A DNA stretch of 64,000 bases, from NCBI RefSeq assembly GCF_013087515.1, contig NZ_JABFCN010000045.1:1-64000 (forward strand). Reading direction: 5' to 3'. The notes under the pieces are model-generated. The model saw nothing but the letters and a program-made list of their open reading frames with translations. It had not been told where the DNA came from and ran no database searches. Source of the stretch: Rhizobium sophorae (lineage in GTDB: Bacteria; Pseudomonadota; Alphaproteobacteria; Rhizobiales; Rhizobiaceae). The position numbers and the translations under genes are program-made. Positions 1 through 8,838 of this stretch are shown piece after piece (the stretch's first letter is position 1; each line of letters begins with the position of its first letter).

Positions 1-76
1 CCAATGCCAATGCCAAAATAACCTTGACCAAGGCAATGCGATTAGACAACCGCTGCACAGTTTTGCGCGACATACT

Positions 77-880
77 CTAACCTCTCATCCGCCATGCCGC
101 GAGCCGGCTGAAGCGGGCCGTAAAGCGGCGCAGCTCGGCGGCGGCGCGATACGGCAGGACGCTCCACGGCCGGCGGCGGCCAAGCCGGTATGCCGAGAGC
201 CCTGCCTGGATCTGGGAACAGGGATCGGCCCTTTGGCTCACCGGCAGCGGATCGACGAAGCAGGCGCAAAGACCATCATCGAACTCCAGATCGAAGGCGA
301 GATCATAGGGCAGACGCATGGGGACAAGCACGCCGGCAATCCAGCCCGCCGCCTTGCGGTTGATCAGATAGGCGCCGGACCCCTTCTCGCGGGTCAGCGC
401 GATGGCAAGCGAGCGCGACGCTGTCAGCGGCTCCACCTTGTGCTTTCGGCCGGAATTGACAGTCGACAGTCGCAGGATGTCCCAGCGCGCCTGGTGTTCG
501 AGGGCGGCCTCGAGCAGTTCCGCCAGATCGTCATCGAAATCGAGATCGTCTTCCAGAATGAGCGCGAATTCGGCATGGCTGCCGAGGAAGCGCTTGGCGC
601 ATTCGACGTGGCTGAGATAACAGCCGATCTCGAAAGGGTTCGGCCGGCGGCCGTGCCGGCTGAGATAGGATGCTTCGTCAAAGCCCGGATGCGGCAGGCT
701 CAGCCCCGCCCCGTCGATCGCCGCCACGCGCTCGAAGGCAAGGCCGAGGTTTGTCAGCAGGCGCTCCATTCGAAACCTGCGCAACGGCGCACGGTCGAGA
801 TTGATCAGGTAGGTGTTCACCCGCAGGCTGACCGGATGAAGGGCCGGCATAAGGGCGGCAGGTGCGGCGCGCATGTTCAT
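77..880 (-). CDS. Glycosyltransferase family 25 (LPS-type) protein
   Basis: Predicted glycosyltransferase of about 267 residues, likely adding a sugar to lipopolysaccharide or another surface glycan. The N-terminal segment VNTYLINLDRAPLRR and the later acidic LILEDDLDF motif, which would bind the metal and sugar nucleotide, are typical of GT25 enzymes. The frame stays open to 1168, but the stretch beyond 880 is low-complexity and unlike the family. The ATG at 880 has a GAGGT motif about 10 bases upstream and leaves the conserved domain near the N-terminus. It is transcribed away from the cupredoxin gene. Acceptor and sugar cannot be told from sequence. Confidence 0.8.
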   Translation of the reverse strand: MNMRAAPAALMPALHPVSLRVNTYLINLDRAPLRRFRMERLLTNLGLAFERVAAIDGAGLSLPHPGFDEASYLSRHGRRPNPFEIGCYLSHVECAKRFLGSHAEFALILEDDLDFDDDLAELLEAALEHQARWDILRLSTVNSGRKHKVEPLTASRSLAIALTREKGSGAYLINRKAAGWIAGVLVPMRLPYDLAFDLEFDDGLCACFVDPLPVSQRADPCSQIQAGLSAYRLGRRRPWSVLPYRAAAELRRFTARFSRLAAWRMRG

Positions 881-1212
881 GAGAGAGCTGACCTCGACTT
901 GGCAATGATGGCGCCAAGCCTGCGCCCCAAACCTCACGGGGACCTCGCTGGAACTATACATTTTGGTAAAGTGCGGCGGTCGAACGGCCGGGGTGGCATT
1001 CTTACGGATTGGTATGATCCCGGCAAAGGACTCGTAAAAATTCCGCGCTACCAGCGTCATGCGGCATGCAGTGGACGCCTCCCTTCCCGCGATCGAAACG
1101 ACAACCCCGCGCCTTCGATGACGACAGCGACCACTGCGTGCCGCGCCGGATGGGCCTTGGCTGAGCAATCGGCTCAGAGCCCACCACTCTTAAACCCCGA
1201 CGGAGACCAACG
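881..1212. other. Divergent intergenic region, GT25 / cupredoxin
   Basis: About 330 bases between divergent genes, so it should hold both promoters. A small hairpin (CTGAGC / GCTCAG, four-base loop) lies near 1163-1178, shortly before the cupredoxin gene. I see no convincing gene or clear consensus promoter here. Confidence 0.3.
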
Positions 1213-1650
1213 ATGAAATCAGTTACCAGACTGCTGCCACTTTTCGCCGCAGTTGCCATCGCCTGCTCGGCCGGAGCAAGCTTTGCGGCCGCCACCGTGA
1301 TCAATGTTACGGAAGATGGAGAAGGCGGCGGTGCAATGTCGCTGAAGCTCGACCCACCAACGGTGAAAGCCGGCCCCGCGACCTTCGCAGTCCATAACGA
1401 TGCGATGACGGAGCAGCATGAAATGCTCGTCGTCCGCCTGAAATCTCCGGACCTGCCCATTCCGCTCAACGCCGCCAAAAACCGCGTCGATGAATCGAAG
1501 CTGAAAAGCCTGGGCGAGGTTTCGGATCTGAAGCCAGGGGCCAGCGGCAGGCTGAATGCCAAGCTGGCGCCAGGCACCTACCTGCTCTTTTGCAATATGA
1601 AGGGACACTACGAAGCCGGGATGGAAGCCAGGCTGACGGTTACGCCGTAG
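1213..1650 (+). CDS. Secreted cupredoxin (plastocyanin-like copper protein)
   Basis: A 145-residue protein with a Sec signal peptide (MKSVTRLLPLF...SAGASFAA, cleavage near residue 25), so probably periplasmic. It has the order of type-1 copper ligands: a His in TEQHEM, then Cys, His and Met in LFCNMKGHYEAGM. This fits a small blue-copper electron carrier or copper-binding protein. GGAG stands about 8 bases before the ATG. No copper-export neighbours are present, so the redox partner is unknown. Confidence 0.8.
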   Translation: MKSVTRLLPLFAAVAIACSAGASFAAATVINVTEDGEGGGAMSLKLDPPTVKAGPATFAVHNDAMTEQHEMLVVRLKSPDLPIPLNAAKNRVDESKLKSLGEVSDLKPGASGRLNAKLAPGTYLLFCNMKGHYEAGMEARLTVTP

Positions 1651-1853
1651 GGCGTGCGACTGCCTTTCTGCAGGACCGCTTCCGGCCCAGTTGTGCCGGC
1701 ATTAAGTAGCAAAGACCACCTAAAACGGCTTACTCATTGAATTAGACCAGAAATCCCAGCTAAACTTCCGGGAATGCCGCTGACATCGATCGCGTTAGTG
1801 GCAGCGTTGCACGTGAGCGTCAGAGTGCTTCGGTCGGAAAGCGGCAGAAGTGG

Positions 1854-2240
1854 TCATCTCAATGTCGTCTCATAATAGTGAATCTCCAGCAGCAAGCAGC
1901 CCATCTCTGATCTGAATGGCCCATGAAAGACCCCTGGAGGACGGCATGCGTAGGTATGAGCAGGATATGTTTCGGGGGACCTGTCGCCGACTATGAGGTC
2001 GCCTTCGAGAAGATAGACCTCTTCCCAGTAGTCATGCACGAACGGCTTTTCAGTGCGCGCGCCCGGCAGGAAACGCAGCAATCGTGTCCGGTTCCCTTCG
2101 CCCTTCACTTCGTCGAGCCGCCCCGCCAATATTTTCTGCTCGATCCCCTCCGGGTAGCCGGGAGGGACGCGCCACCCTTGTCCCATGTCCACCTGGTGGA
2201 ATTCCTTGTGCTCTTTCAGTGGGAACGGCTGTGTGGTCAT
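1854..2240 (-). CDS. Cupin-domain protein, last gene of the flavin monooxygenase operon
   Basis: A 128-residue single-domain cupin. The segment VHDYWEEVYLLEGDLIVGD and the later PPGVFHGPF resemble the two cupin motifs carrying the metal ligands (HDYWEE...; ...GVFHGP). Its ATG overlaps the stop codon of the monooxygenase gene (ATGA, 2237-2240), which implies translational coupling. Such a cupin could act on the ring product or isomerise an intermediate; the exact reaction is not known. A longer open frame upstream lies inside the monooxygenase gene and is not real. Confidence 0.75.
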   Translation of the reverse strand: MTTQPFPLKEHKEFHQVDMGQGWRVPPGYPEGIEQKILAGRLDEVKGEGNRTRLLRFLPGARTEKPFVHDYWEEVYLLEGDLIVGDRSPETYPAHTYACRPPGVFHGPFRSEMGCLLLEIHYYETTLR

Positions 2241-3718
2241 GCCGCCACCGCCGTATGGGCCGCAAGGTCGCCCTCGAGAGAATAGGAATCGAGCATCTGA
2301 TCGACCAATCGGGTTCCCGAATGCCAGTCGCACGTTCTGTAACTGTGGGTCCTGGTGACGAAGTTCGCGCCCGCATAGAACATCTCGTATTGGGTATGCC
2401 TCGAGGCGAACTCGGAGCCGATAGCGTCCCAGGCCAGCTTGAAGAGCTTCACCCGCCCTTCGGCACTCGTGGATGGTGACTGCTGGGTCCTCTCGATCAG
2501 AGCCTTGAGTTGGGGATCGGCGAAGTCTTCGACGCTTGAGGGCAGCATGATCAGTCCGCCGCCCGCCAGTTCGCGCAGTGACGAAATCACGTCCGGATAG
2601 AGCTTCTGGGTGAGTACCTGGGCAGAGTAGAGGGTGTGCGCATCCGGGACGAAATAGGCACCGAAGTTTCGTCCCTTGACCTCCATGGCATGCACCAGCG
2701 CATCGACCATGGTGGCCTGGGCCGCCAGGACTCCGAGCGTTTCGCGCACTTGCGGGAAATTGACGATGCCGTTGGTCTCGGCGATGCGATGTGCCAGACC
2801 CAGGAGAAATCGCATCTTCACCATCAGCCGGATTTGTGCCTGATAATTCTGCAGGACATGGGCGGGCGTGGCATGAAACTGCTGCTGGCACATGCGGATA
2901 TCCTGGTTGATGAAAACCCTGTCCCATGGAACCTTGACGTCATCGAAGTAAAGGATCGCATCGTTCTCGTCGAAGCGGCTGGCGAGCGGATTGTCGAAGA
3001 CGCTGGTCGCCTGCTCTTCATAGGACCTGCGGGACATGATTTTGAGCCCGCGTGCATTCATCGAAATTGCAAAGGAGACCGCATAGGGTTCATCGCCCTC
3101 GGAGAGCGGCTGAATGCAGGTGACGAAAACCTCGTTGGCCATGATGCCGCCGGTCGCCAACATCTTTGCGCCGCGGATCGTCAGACCTTCTGCATCCTGG
3201 TCGACGATGCCGGCCGTCAAGGTACGGTCCTGCTGCTGGCTTGCGCTCTTCGATCGGTCGGCCTGGGGGTTGATGATCACATACGTCAGGTAAAGGTCGT
3301 TGTCGCGAGCGTATCGATAGTATTCGGCAAGTGCCTCGGCGCGTTTCGGCTCGTAGGCCTGAAAGACCTCAATGCCCATTATCATGCCCGCGAGACACGA
3401 AGCGACATGGTCCGGGGCACGGCCGAGGAAACCGCAATGCAACGTTGCCCAGGTTTCCAGTGCCCTGCGGCGCGCCACCAGCTCGGCGTAATTGCCGGGC
3501 ATCTGCCAGATACGGCTTGCAGCGCCGGCGCCGTTCACCTCGTATGTCATGATCGCACGGTTCTGCTCGGCGCTTTGGAAATCGTAGAGCCGCGCCACGG
3601 ACTGTATCGATTGTCGGAATGCGGGATGAACGGTGACATCATCCGCAAGCTTTCCATTGATGAACACCTGCCTGCCGTCACGCAGGGTTTCGATGTGCTC
3701 CGAACCCGTTTTCAACAT
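2237..3718 (-). CDS. 4-hydroxyphenylacetate 3-monooxygenase (HpaB-like) large component
   Basis: A 493-residue FADH2-dependent aromatic hydroxylase of the HpaB/PvcC family, normal for the family. Family features include the N-terminal TGSEHIETLRDGRQVFINGK and the internal DYDRK-equivalent region, with a conserved core around the YFDDVKVPWDRVFI segment. The start at 3718 is chosen because GAGGGGG lies just upstream; the open frame extends 24 codons further without family similarity. The flavin reductase gene directly upstream would supply FADH2. Whether the substrate is 4-hydroxyphenylacetate or another phenol or heteroaromatic cannot be decided. Confidence 0.85.
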   Translation of the reverse strand: MLKTGSEHIETLRDGRQVFINGKLADDVTVHPAFRQSIQSVARLYDFQSAEQNRAIMTYEVNGAGAASRIWQMPGNYAELVARRRALETWATLHCGFLGRAPDHVASCLAGMIMGIEVFQAYEPKRAEALAEYYRYARDNDLYLTYVIINPQADRSKSASQQQDRTLTAGIVDQDAEGLTIRGAKMLATGGIMANEVFVTCIQPLSEGDEPYAVSFAISMNARGLKIMSRRSYEEQATSVFDNPLASRFDENDAILYFDDVKVPWDRVFINQDIRMCQQQFHATPAHVLQNYQAQIRLMVKMRFLLGLAHRIAETNGIVNFPQVRETLGVLAAQATMVDALVHAMEVKGRNFGAYFVPDAHTLYSAQVLTQKLYPDVISSLRELAGGGLIMLPSSVEDFADPQLKALIERTQQSPSTSAEGRVKLFKLAWDAIGSEFASRHTQYEMFYAGANFVTRTHSYRTCDWHSGTRLVDQMLDSYSLEGDLAAHTAVAA

Positions 3719-3728
3719 GTCATCCCCC

Positions 3729-4253
3729 TCAATAATGTATGGCCAGTGGCCAGGACACCTCGTTATGACTTCCACTTTCCAGCGCGGCATATCTGCCCTG
3801 GCTGAACACGAGCGGCCGGCGGTCGCAAAACGATTGGAATGATGTCACTCTGCCAATGAACAGCAGATGGTCGCCGCCATCATGGGCAGCCCACGGCGCG
3901 CAGTGAAAGACTGCGGCAACTCCCGGAATGATGACGCCATGCCCGACCTTCGTCTCACAGGCGAACCCTTCCCATTTGTTGGTAAGCGGCCTGGAAAATC
4001 GGCTCGACAGATCGGCTTGGTTCTCGGACAGCACATTGATGGCGTAGCACTCCGCCTGCATCCACAGGGAAAGGCTGGCGGCCCGGCGATCGATGGAAAA
4101 AAGGATCAGCGGCGGATCGAGCGACAGCGAGTTGAACGAACTGATCGTGACGCCGAGTTTTTCAGTGCCAATCACGCTGGTGACGACGCAGACTCCGGTG
4201 GGGAACTGCCCTAACGCCTGCCTGAATGAACGCACGTCGATGACCGGTCCCAT
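3729..4253 (-). CDS. Flavin reductase, small component of the monooxygenase
   Basis: A 174-residue member of the flavin reductase-like (HpaC-type, FMN-binding split barrel) family. The N-terminal FRQALGQFPTGVCVVTS and the following SSFNSLSLDPPLILFSI are typical. It would use NAD(P)H to reduce flavin that is passed to the HpaB-like partner encoded 10 bases downstream. A GGGGGC motif precedes the ATG at 4253. It is the second gene of a minus-strand operon with the GntR gene first. Confidence 0.87.
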   Translation of the reverse strand: MGPVIDVRSFRQALGQFPTGVCVVTSVIGTEKLGVTISSFNSLSLDPPLILFSIDRRAASLSLWMQAECYAINVLSENQADLSSRFSRPLTNKWEGFACETKVGHGVIIPGVAAVFHCAPWAAHDGGDHLLFIGRVTSFQSFCDRRPLVFSQGRYAALESGSHNEVSWPLAIHY

Positions 4254-4338
4254 GGCCGCCCCCGATGTCGATTTGATCTATCTGATTGCCAATCACGTGA
4301 TCCCAGTTTTATTTGCCAGTCTGGCCGCAAGTTGCGAC

Positions 4339-5028
4339 CTATACCACCGCGCGCGAGCCGGGCGACCAGTCGCCGAGTGTGGGTGCTCGCAATGCGGCCA
4401 AAGTCCGAGCCAAATGCACTCCCACCGCTGCGGCGGCCTCGTCCGCTTGCGATGTACGAATGGCCTGCGCTATTGCCCGATGTTCCGCCAGCACCTCGTC
4501 AACGCGGCTGCCGACAGAGATCGCATGCACCCCCATTCGAACCTGCCTGTCGCGAAGGCTCTCATAGAAGGTCGCGAGAACAGGATTGCCCGCAGCCCTT
4601 ACGATCGTCCGGTGGAAGTCTCGATCGCTTTCGATGAACGCGACACGATCGCTTCGGACTTGCTCCTGCTGGGCGATCAGCCGATCCAGCTCGTCGGCCA
4701 GGCTCGCCCCGAAACGGCTTGCCTGTTGTGCGCACCATTCCTCGACCAAGCCGCGCGCCTGCATGATCGCGTCGACCTCGATCTCGGTGATTGGCGCGAT
4801 ATATGCCCCCTTCTTGGGCAAAATCCGCAATAAGCCATCGGCCTCCAGCCGCAAAAACGCCTCTCTGACCGGGGTTCGCGAGACGCCGGTTTGCCGACAG
4901 ACCTGCGTCTCCGTCAGGAACGTCGCCTCATTGCGCGGCAGTGTCAGCACATGCTGCTTCAGCCAGGCATAAACGACATCCTGCGCTGCATGGAGCGCGG
5001 CAGAGCCGCTGGCCGAATTATTTGTCAT
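4339..5028 (-). CDS. GntR-family regulator (FadR/FCD subfamily)
   Basis: A 229-residue regulator. Residues ~15-80 form a winged helix-turn-helix (ETQVCRQTGVSRTPVREAFLRLEADGLL), followed by an all-helical FCD effector domain (ARGLVEEW...; FHRTIVRAAGNPVL). It is the first gene of the operon with the flavin reductase, monooxygenase and cupin, so it most likely controls that operon and itself in response to the aromatic substrate. The ATG at 5028 is preferred over one eight codons earlier, which overlaps the operator. Confidence 0.85.
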   Translation of the reverse strand: MTNNSASGSAALHAAQDVVYAWLKQHVLTLPRNEATFLTETQVCRQTGVSRTPVREAFLRLEADGLLRILPKKGAYIAPITEIEVDAIMQARGLVEEWCAQQASRFGASLADELDRLIAQQEQVRSDRVAFIESDRDFHRTIVRAAGNPVLATFYESLRDRQVRMGVHAISVGSRVDEVLAEHRAIAQAIRTSQADEAAAAVGVHLARTLAALRAPTLGDWSPGSRAVV

Positions 5029-5035
5029 AGACGTG

Positions 5036-5045
5036 TTGTATACAA
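5036..5045. promoter_or_regulatory. Candidate GntR operator TTGTATACAA
   Basis: A perfect 10-bp palindrome just upstream of the GntR-family start codon. Short TTGTATACAA-type palindromes are typical operators of FCD-type GntR proteins, so autoregulation of the operon is the simple reading. Binding is inferred, not shown. Confidence 0.6.
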
Positions 5046-5317
5046 GATGCATATAACAAAGTCAAGCGCATTTCATTTTGACGATGGTTGACCGGAATGG
5101 CCGCTCAGAGCCGACTGGCGTGAACCGGATAGTGCGGGTGTCCGGGCTTTCGCTGCACTTGCTTGCTGCGATCGTTGAGGTCGATGCGTTGAAGGTCGGC
5201 GACACGCACCATGATGAGCTGTTAATGCGGTTGAAAATTGGTCCGAAGTAGTCACCGTCGGTGGTATCAAGCGCCAATGCACACACATCCTCGAACGTTC
5301 TTCGGAAAGGGAAAAAC
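5046..5317. other. Intergenic region with an unassigned 55-codon frame
   Basis: The divergent gap between the GntR operon and the methyltransferase. It contains a plus-strand frame of 55 codons (ATG at 5084, stop at 5249-5251) reading LSLHLLAAIVEVDALKVG in its middle. It looks more like a gene fragment than random sequence, but I do not recognise it. Confidence 0.2.
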
Positions 5318-6013
5318 TTGGCCGAGAATGATTATGATGCGTTCGCGGCGGCTTATGATGCCGATAACGAGGTCAATGCCTGGAATGCCTATTACGAGCG
5401 GCCGGCTATTCTTGCCCTGGTTGGCGATGTCGCCGGGCTTTCGGTGCTCGATGCGGGATGCGGCGGCGGGGTGCATGCGGCAGCGCTCCTTGAGCGCGGG
5501 GCTGTTGTGACCGGGATCGACGCCAGTGCCGGCATGCTGGAGATCGCGCAACGTCGCCTGGAAGGGCGCGCGCGGCTGCTGTCGGCCGATCTCAACGAAG
5601 CACTGCCGTTTGCGGACCAAGCTTTCGATCTGATCCTTGCCTCGCTCGTCATGCATTATCTGCCCGACTGGTCGAGGCCGCTTTCGGAAATCAACCGGCT
5701 GCTGCCCGAAGGCGGACGCCTGGTTTTTTCCACCCATCATCCCTTCATGGATCACGCCTCGACCGGCCGCGACAATTATTTCGAGACCTACAGCTTCGAT
5801 GAGACCTGGCAGCGCGGCGGCAAGGATATCGCCATGCGCTTCTGGCACCGGCCGCTGCATGCCATGTTCGATGCGCTCAGGTCGGCCGGATTTCAGATCG
5901 ACGTCGTCAGCGAGCCCCAGCCCGACCCTCGCGCCCGCGCGCTTTTTCCGCAGGCCTATCAGAGCCTGACAACCAAGCCGCGGTTCCTGTTCTTTTCGGC
6001 GGTGAAAGCGTGA
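5318..6013 (+). CDS. Class I SAM-dependent methyltransferase
   Basis: About 231 residues. Motif I is VLDAGCGGGVHAAAL, followed by the acidic residue in VTGIDASAGML and the FDLILASLVMHYLPDW segment, a typical type-11 methyltransferase fold. TTG at 5318 is chosen as start because GGAAAGG lies 6-12 bases before it; an in-frame GTG at 5261 would add 19 residues without similarity to the family. It stands alone, so its small-molecule substrate is unknown. Confidence 0.75.
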   Translation: MAENDYDAFAAAYDADNEVNAWNAYYERPAILALVGDVAGLSVLDAGCGGGVHAAALLERGAVVTGIDASAGMLEIAQRRLEGRARLLSADLNEALPFADQAFDLILASLVMHYLPDWSRPLSEINRLLPEGGRLVFSTHHPFMDHASTGRDNYFETYSFDETWQRGGKDIAMRFWHRPLHAMFDALRSAGFQIDVVSEPQPDPRARALFPQAYQSLTTKPRFLFFSAVKA

Positions 6014-6325
6014 CGACGGGCGTTGGGGTCTCTTGACTCTATCGGGCGTGCTGTTCCGATCTTTGTTCTGAATTGGCTGCGGCGACCGGTGTAGTTTGGA
6101 CGATATCATTCGTTGTCACGTGAGCCACAATGGCCGGGAGAGCCAGCCACCGGCGATTCAACGGTTGCCGGCTTTGCTCCGGTGAATACCGATGTTTAGG
6201 CATTCGCCTCGAGTGTCCCGATGTCGCACCCCAGTCAAGTTCGGCCGGTCTTGCCTTGCCTCGCGCGGAGCCCCTCGGGCGAGCACAAAGTTCCTTGCCT
6301 GCCATTGAACTTTTATTAATATATA
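6014..6325. other. Intergenic region upstream of the sulfide operon
   Basis: About 310 bases with no credible gene on either strand. The right end becomes strongly AT-rich and leads into the BigR-type operator. The rest shows nothing I can assign. Confidence 0.4.
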
Positions 6326-6341
6326 ATATATTATAATATAT
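6326..6341. promoter_or_regulatory. BigR-type operator, 16-bp AT palindrome
   Basis: ATATATTATAATATAT is a perfect palindrome inside a long AT tract (about 6305-6345) that stands out from the GC-rich surroundings. A second overlapping palindrome, TATAATATATTATA, covers 6322-6335. BigR of Xylella and Agrobacterium is known to bind an AT-rich palindrome overlapping the promoter of the bigR/blh operon, and this site lies 25 bases before the blh start. Confidence 0.75.
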
Positions 6342-6366
6342 ATTGTTAGACGCCACGGAGCCAGCC

Positions 6367-7665
6367 ATGCCTGTAACCGCAATATCCGAGAAACTGTCGG
6401 TCTCGCCGCAGCCAAGTATCGAGGACATCCAGTCGCTACGCGACCAAGGATTCAAGACCCTCATCAACAACCGACCGGATAACGAGGATACTTCCCAGCC
6501 GAACACGCGAGCCGAAAGACAGCAAGCGAAGCAGTGCGACCTTTCCTATGCGTTCATTCCCGTCACGGCCGACACGATCACCGAGGCGGACGTCCGTGCC
6601 TTCCAGCGGGCCGTCGATGAATCGGACGGACCCGTTCTTGCACATTGCCAGACCGGCAAGCGCTCGCTTAACCTCTATCTGATTGGAGAGGTTCTTGACG
6701 GCAGCATCTCTGGCGACAAGGTCGCCGAATTCGGACGCAGCCGCGGTTTCGACACCAGCGCGGCTGCAGCCTGGCTCAAGCAACATGCTGCCCGCAGGCC
6801 GCAGGTGAAGGGCTTCTTCGACAGGCGCACCTGGAGCGTCCAGTATGTGATTTCCGATCCGGTGACCCGCAAGTGCGCTATCGTCGATCCAGTACTCGAC
6901 TTCGACGAGAAGTCCGGAGCTACGGCGACTATCAACGCGGACGCGATCCTCGACTACATCAGCGACAACGGGCTGACGGTCGAGTGGATCCTCGACACCC
7001 ACCCCCATGCCGACCACTTCTCCGCCGCCCATTATCTGCACGAGAAGACCGGCGCGCAAACGGCGATCGGCGAGCGCGTCGTGGACGTGCAGAAGCTGTG
7101 GAAGGGCATCTACAACTGGCCTGAGCTTGCCACCGACGGCTCGCAATGGGACCGGCTGTTTGCCGATGGCGAAACCTTCGAGGTCGGTTCGGTCGAAGCC
7201 AAGGTGCTGTTCTCGCCGGGACACACCCTCGCCTCCATCACCTTTTTGATCGGCGACGCTGCCTTCGTGCACGACACGCTCTTCATGCCCGACAGCGGCA
7301 CGGCGCGCGCCGATTTCCCCGGCGGCGACGCGCGCGTCCTGTGGAAGTCGATCCAGGAGATCCTCGCACTCCCGGACGAGACGCGGATCTTCACGGGTCA
7401 CGACTACCAGCCAGAGGGTCGGGCACCTCGATGGGAAAGCACGGTGGCCGAGCAGAAGAAGTCCAACCCGCATCTTGCCGGCGTGAACGAGGAAGAGTTC
7501 GTTGCGATACGGACGAAGCGCGACAGGACGCTGCCTATGCCAAAGCTCATCCTGCATGCCCTGCAGGTGAACATCCGCGGGGGGCGCCTCCCTGAGCCGG
7601 AGGCCAACGGCAAGCGCTATCTCAAGTTTCCGCTAGATGCATTGCAGGGAGCGGCATGGGAATGA
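6367..7665 (+). CDS. blh: Blh: sulfur transferase fused to ETHE1-like persulfide dioxygenase
   Basis: A 432-residue fusion. Residues 1-~140 are a DUF442/TIGR01244 phosphatase-fold sulfurtransferase with the catalytic loop HCQTGKRS (Cys94). Residues ~145-430 are a metallo-beta-lactamase-fold dioxygenase with the iron-binding THPHADH motif (His211, His213, Asp215, His216) and the ETHE1-like HDTLFMPDSGTARADFPGG. The enzyme oxidises glutathione persulfide to sulfite and so detoxifies H2S. The ATG at 6367 is chosen for the GGAG 6 bases upstream; a TTG at 6343 lies next to the operator. First gene of the operon. Confidence 0.92.
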   Translation: MPVTAISEKLSVSPQPSIEDIQSLRDQGFKTLINNRPDNEDTSQPNTRAERQQAKQCDLSYAFIPVTADTITEADVRAFQRAVDESDGPVLAHCQTGKRSLNLYLIGEVLDGSISGDKVAEFGRSRGFDTSAAAAWLKQHAARRPQVKGFFDRRTWSVQYVISDPVTRKCAIVDPVLDFDEKSGATATINADAILDYISDNGLTVEWILDTHPHADHFSAAHYLHEKTGAQTAIGERVVDVQKLWKGIYNWPELATDGSQWDRLFADGETFEVGSVEAKVLFSPGHTLASITFLIGDAAFVHDTLFMPDSGTARADFPGGDARVLWKSIQEILALPDETRIFTGHDYQPEGRAPRWESTVAEQKKSNPHLAGVNEEEFVAIRTKRDRTLPMPKLILHALQVNIRGGRLPEPEANGKRYLKFPLDALQGAAWE

Positions 7666-8003
7666 CAAGCGATCTGAAGGCGATAATGAAGGCTGGGCTT
7701 TCCCCCGCCGAAATGGCCGGCCGAGCCGGAGAGGTGGCGAACCTGCTGAAGACGCTGTCACATCCCGCGCGCCTGATGATCGTCTGCACGCTGGTGGAAG
7801 GCGAGCATTCTGTCGGGGAGCTTGAAGAGAAGATCGACGTCCACCAGCCTCATCTGTCGCAGCATCTGACGGTACTGCGTGGCTCCGGGATCGTCGAAAC
7901 GCGGCGCGAGGGGAAACAGATCTTCTACTGCCTGACGGAGGCGAAGGCCGCGCAACTGGTCGCCGCCCTCTATGACATCTTCTGCGTAAAGGATGACAAA
8001 TGA
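7656..8003 (+). CDS. bigR: BigR, ArsR-family sulfide/persulfide-sensing repressor
   Basis: A 115-residue winged-helix repressor (ANLLKTLSHPARLMIVC; recognition helix VHQPHLSQHLTVLR). Cys44 and Cys110 are 66 residues apart, the same spacing as the Cys42/Cys108 pair that forms the regulatory disulfide or tetrasulfide in known BigR; Cys92 is extra. It overlaps the end of blh by 10 bases and the next gene by 4. Derepression by persulfide would switch on the whole operon. Confidence 0.93.
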   Translation: MGMTSDLKAIMKAGLSPAEMAGRAGEVANLLKTLSHPARLMIVCTLVEGEHSVGELEEKIDVHQPHLSQHLTVLRGSGIVETRREGKQIFYCLTEAKAAQLVAALYDIFCVKDDK

Positions 8004-8410
8004 ACGCGTATTTCCCTTCATTGGTCGGGGGCATGCTGATCGGCGTGTCGGCTGTCATGCTTCTGCTCCTCAACGGCCGGATTGCCGGGATCAGCGGGAT
8101 CGTCGGGCGTCTCGCGCAAGGGATCGGCTTGACGACCAATCTTGCCTTTGTGCTGGGGCTGCTGCTCGGGCCGTTTACCTACCTGCTGTTGTTCGGCGGC
8201 TGGCCGGCTGTTCAGATCACCGCCGGCTGGCCGCTGATTATCGTCGCGGGGCTGCTCGTCGGCTTCGGCTCGCGCATGGGATCGGGCTGCACCAGCGGCC
8301 ACGGCGTGCTTGGGCTTGCCCGCCTGTCGCCGCGGTCGATGGTGGCGGTCGCCACGTTCCTGACGGCCGGCATTATTGCCGTCACAGTTCTGCGAGGTCT
8401 CGGACTATGA
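8000..8410 (+). CDS. YeeE/YedE-family half-transporter, first subunit
   Basis: A 136-residue membrane protein with about four hydrophobic segments and the conserved GSGCTSGHG motif, whose cysteine is implicated in sulfur-compound handling in the YeeE family. Full-length YeeE is about twice as long; here the two halves are separate genes. It overlaps bigR by ATGA (8000-8003). The cargo is likely thiosulfate or a related sulfur species. Confidence 0.88.
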   Translation: MNAYFPSLVGGMLIGVSAVMLLLLNGRIAGISGIVGRLAQGIGLTTNLAFVLGLLLGPFTYLLLFGGWPAVQITAGWPLIIVAGLLVGFGSRMGSGCTSGHGVLGLARLSPRSMVAVATFLTAGIIAVTVLRGLGL

Positions 8411-8838
8411 ACCGGAACATGCTCCAATTCGTGGCCGCTCTCGCTTCGGGTATCGTCTTCGGCTTCGGCCTGTCGCTGTCCGGCATGCTGAACCCGGTCC
8501 GGGTCCAAAACTTCCTCGACGTGTTCGGCGCCTGGGATCCGAGCCTTGCCTTCGTTCTCGGCGGCGCGATCGTTGTCGCGTTCATCGGCGTCCACATCAT
8601 GAAACGGATGAAGCGTCCCGCCTTCGACGACAGCTTCCACGTGCCGACGAACCGTCGGATCGATGCTCCGCTGGTCGTCGGTTCGGCCTTGTTCGGCCTG
8701 GGCTGGGGGATCGGTGGCTTCTGTCCCGGTCCGGCAGTCGCATCCCTATCGCTCGGCCTCCCCCAGACGTTCCTCTTCGTCATCGCCATGCTGGTCGGGA
8801 TGACCTTGTTTGACAGAGTATGGAGCAGGCGGGCGTGA
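8407..8838 (+). CDS. YeeE/YedE-family half-transporter, second subunit
   Basis: A 143-residue membrane protein (DUF6691/YeeE type) with the conserved cysteine motif GGFCPGPAVASL. It starts inside the stop of the first half (ATGA at 8407-8410). The two are expected to assemble into one pseudo-dimeric transporter. Confidence 0.87.
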   Translation: MNRNMLQFVAALASGIVFGFGLSLSGMLNPVRVQNFLDVFGAWDPSLAFVLGGAIVVAFIGVHIMKRMKRPAFDDSFHVPTNRRIDAPLVVGSALFGLGWGIGGFCPGPAVASLSLGLPQTFLFVIAMLVGMTLFDRVWSRRA

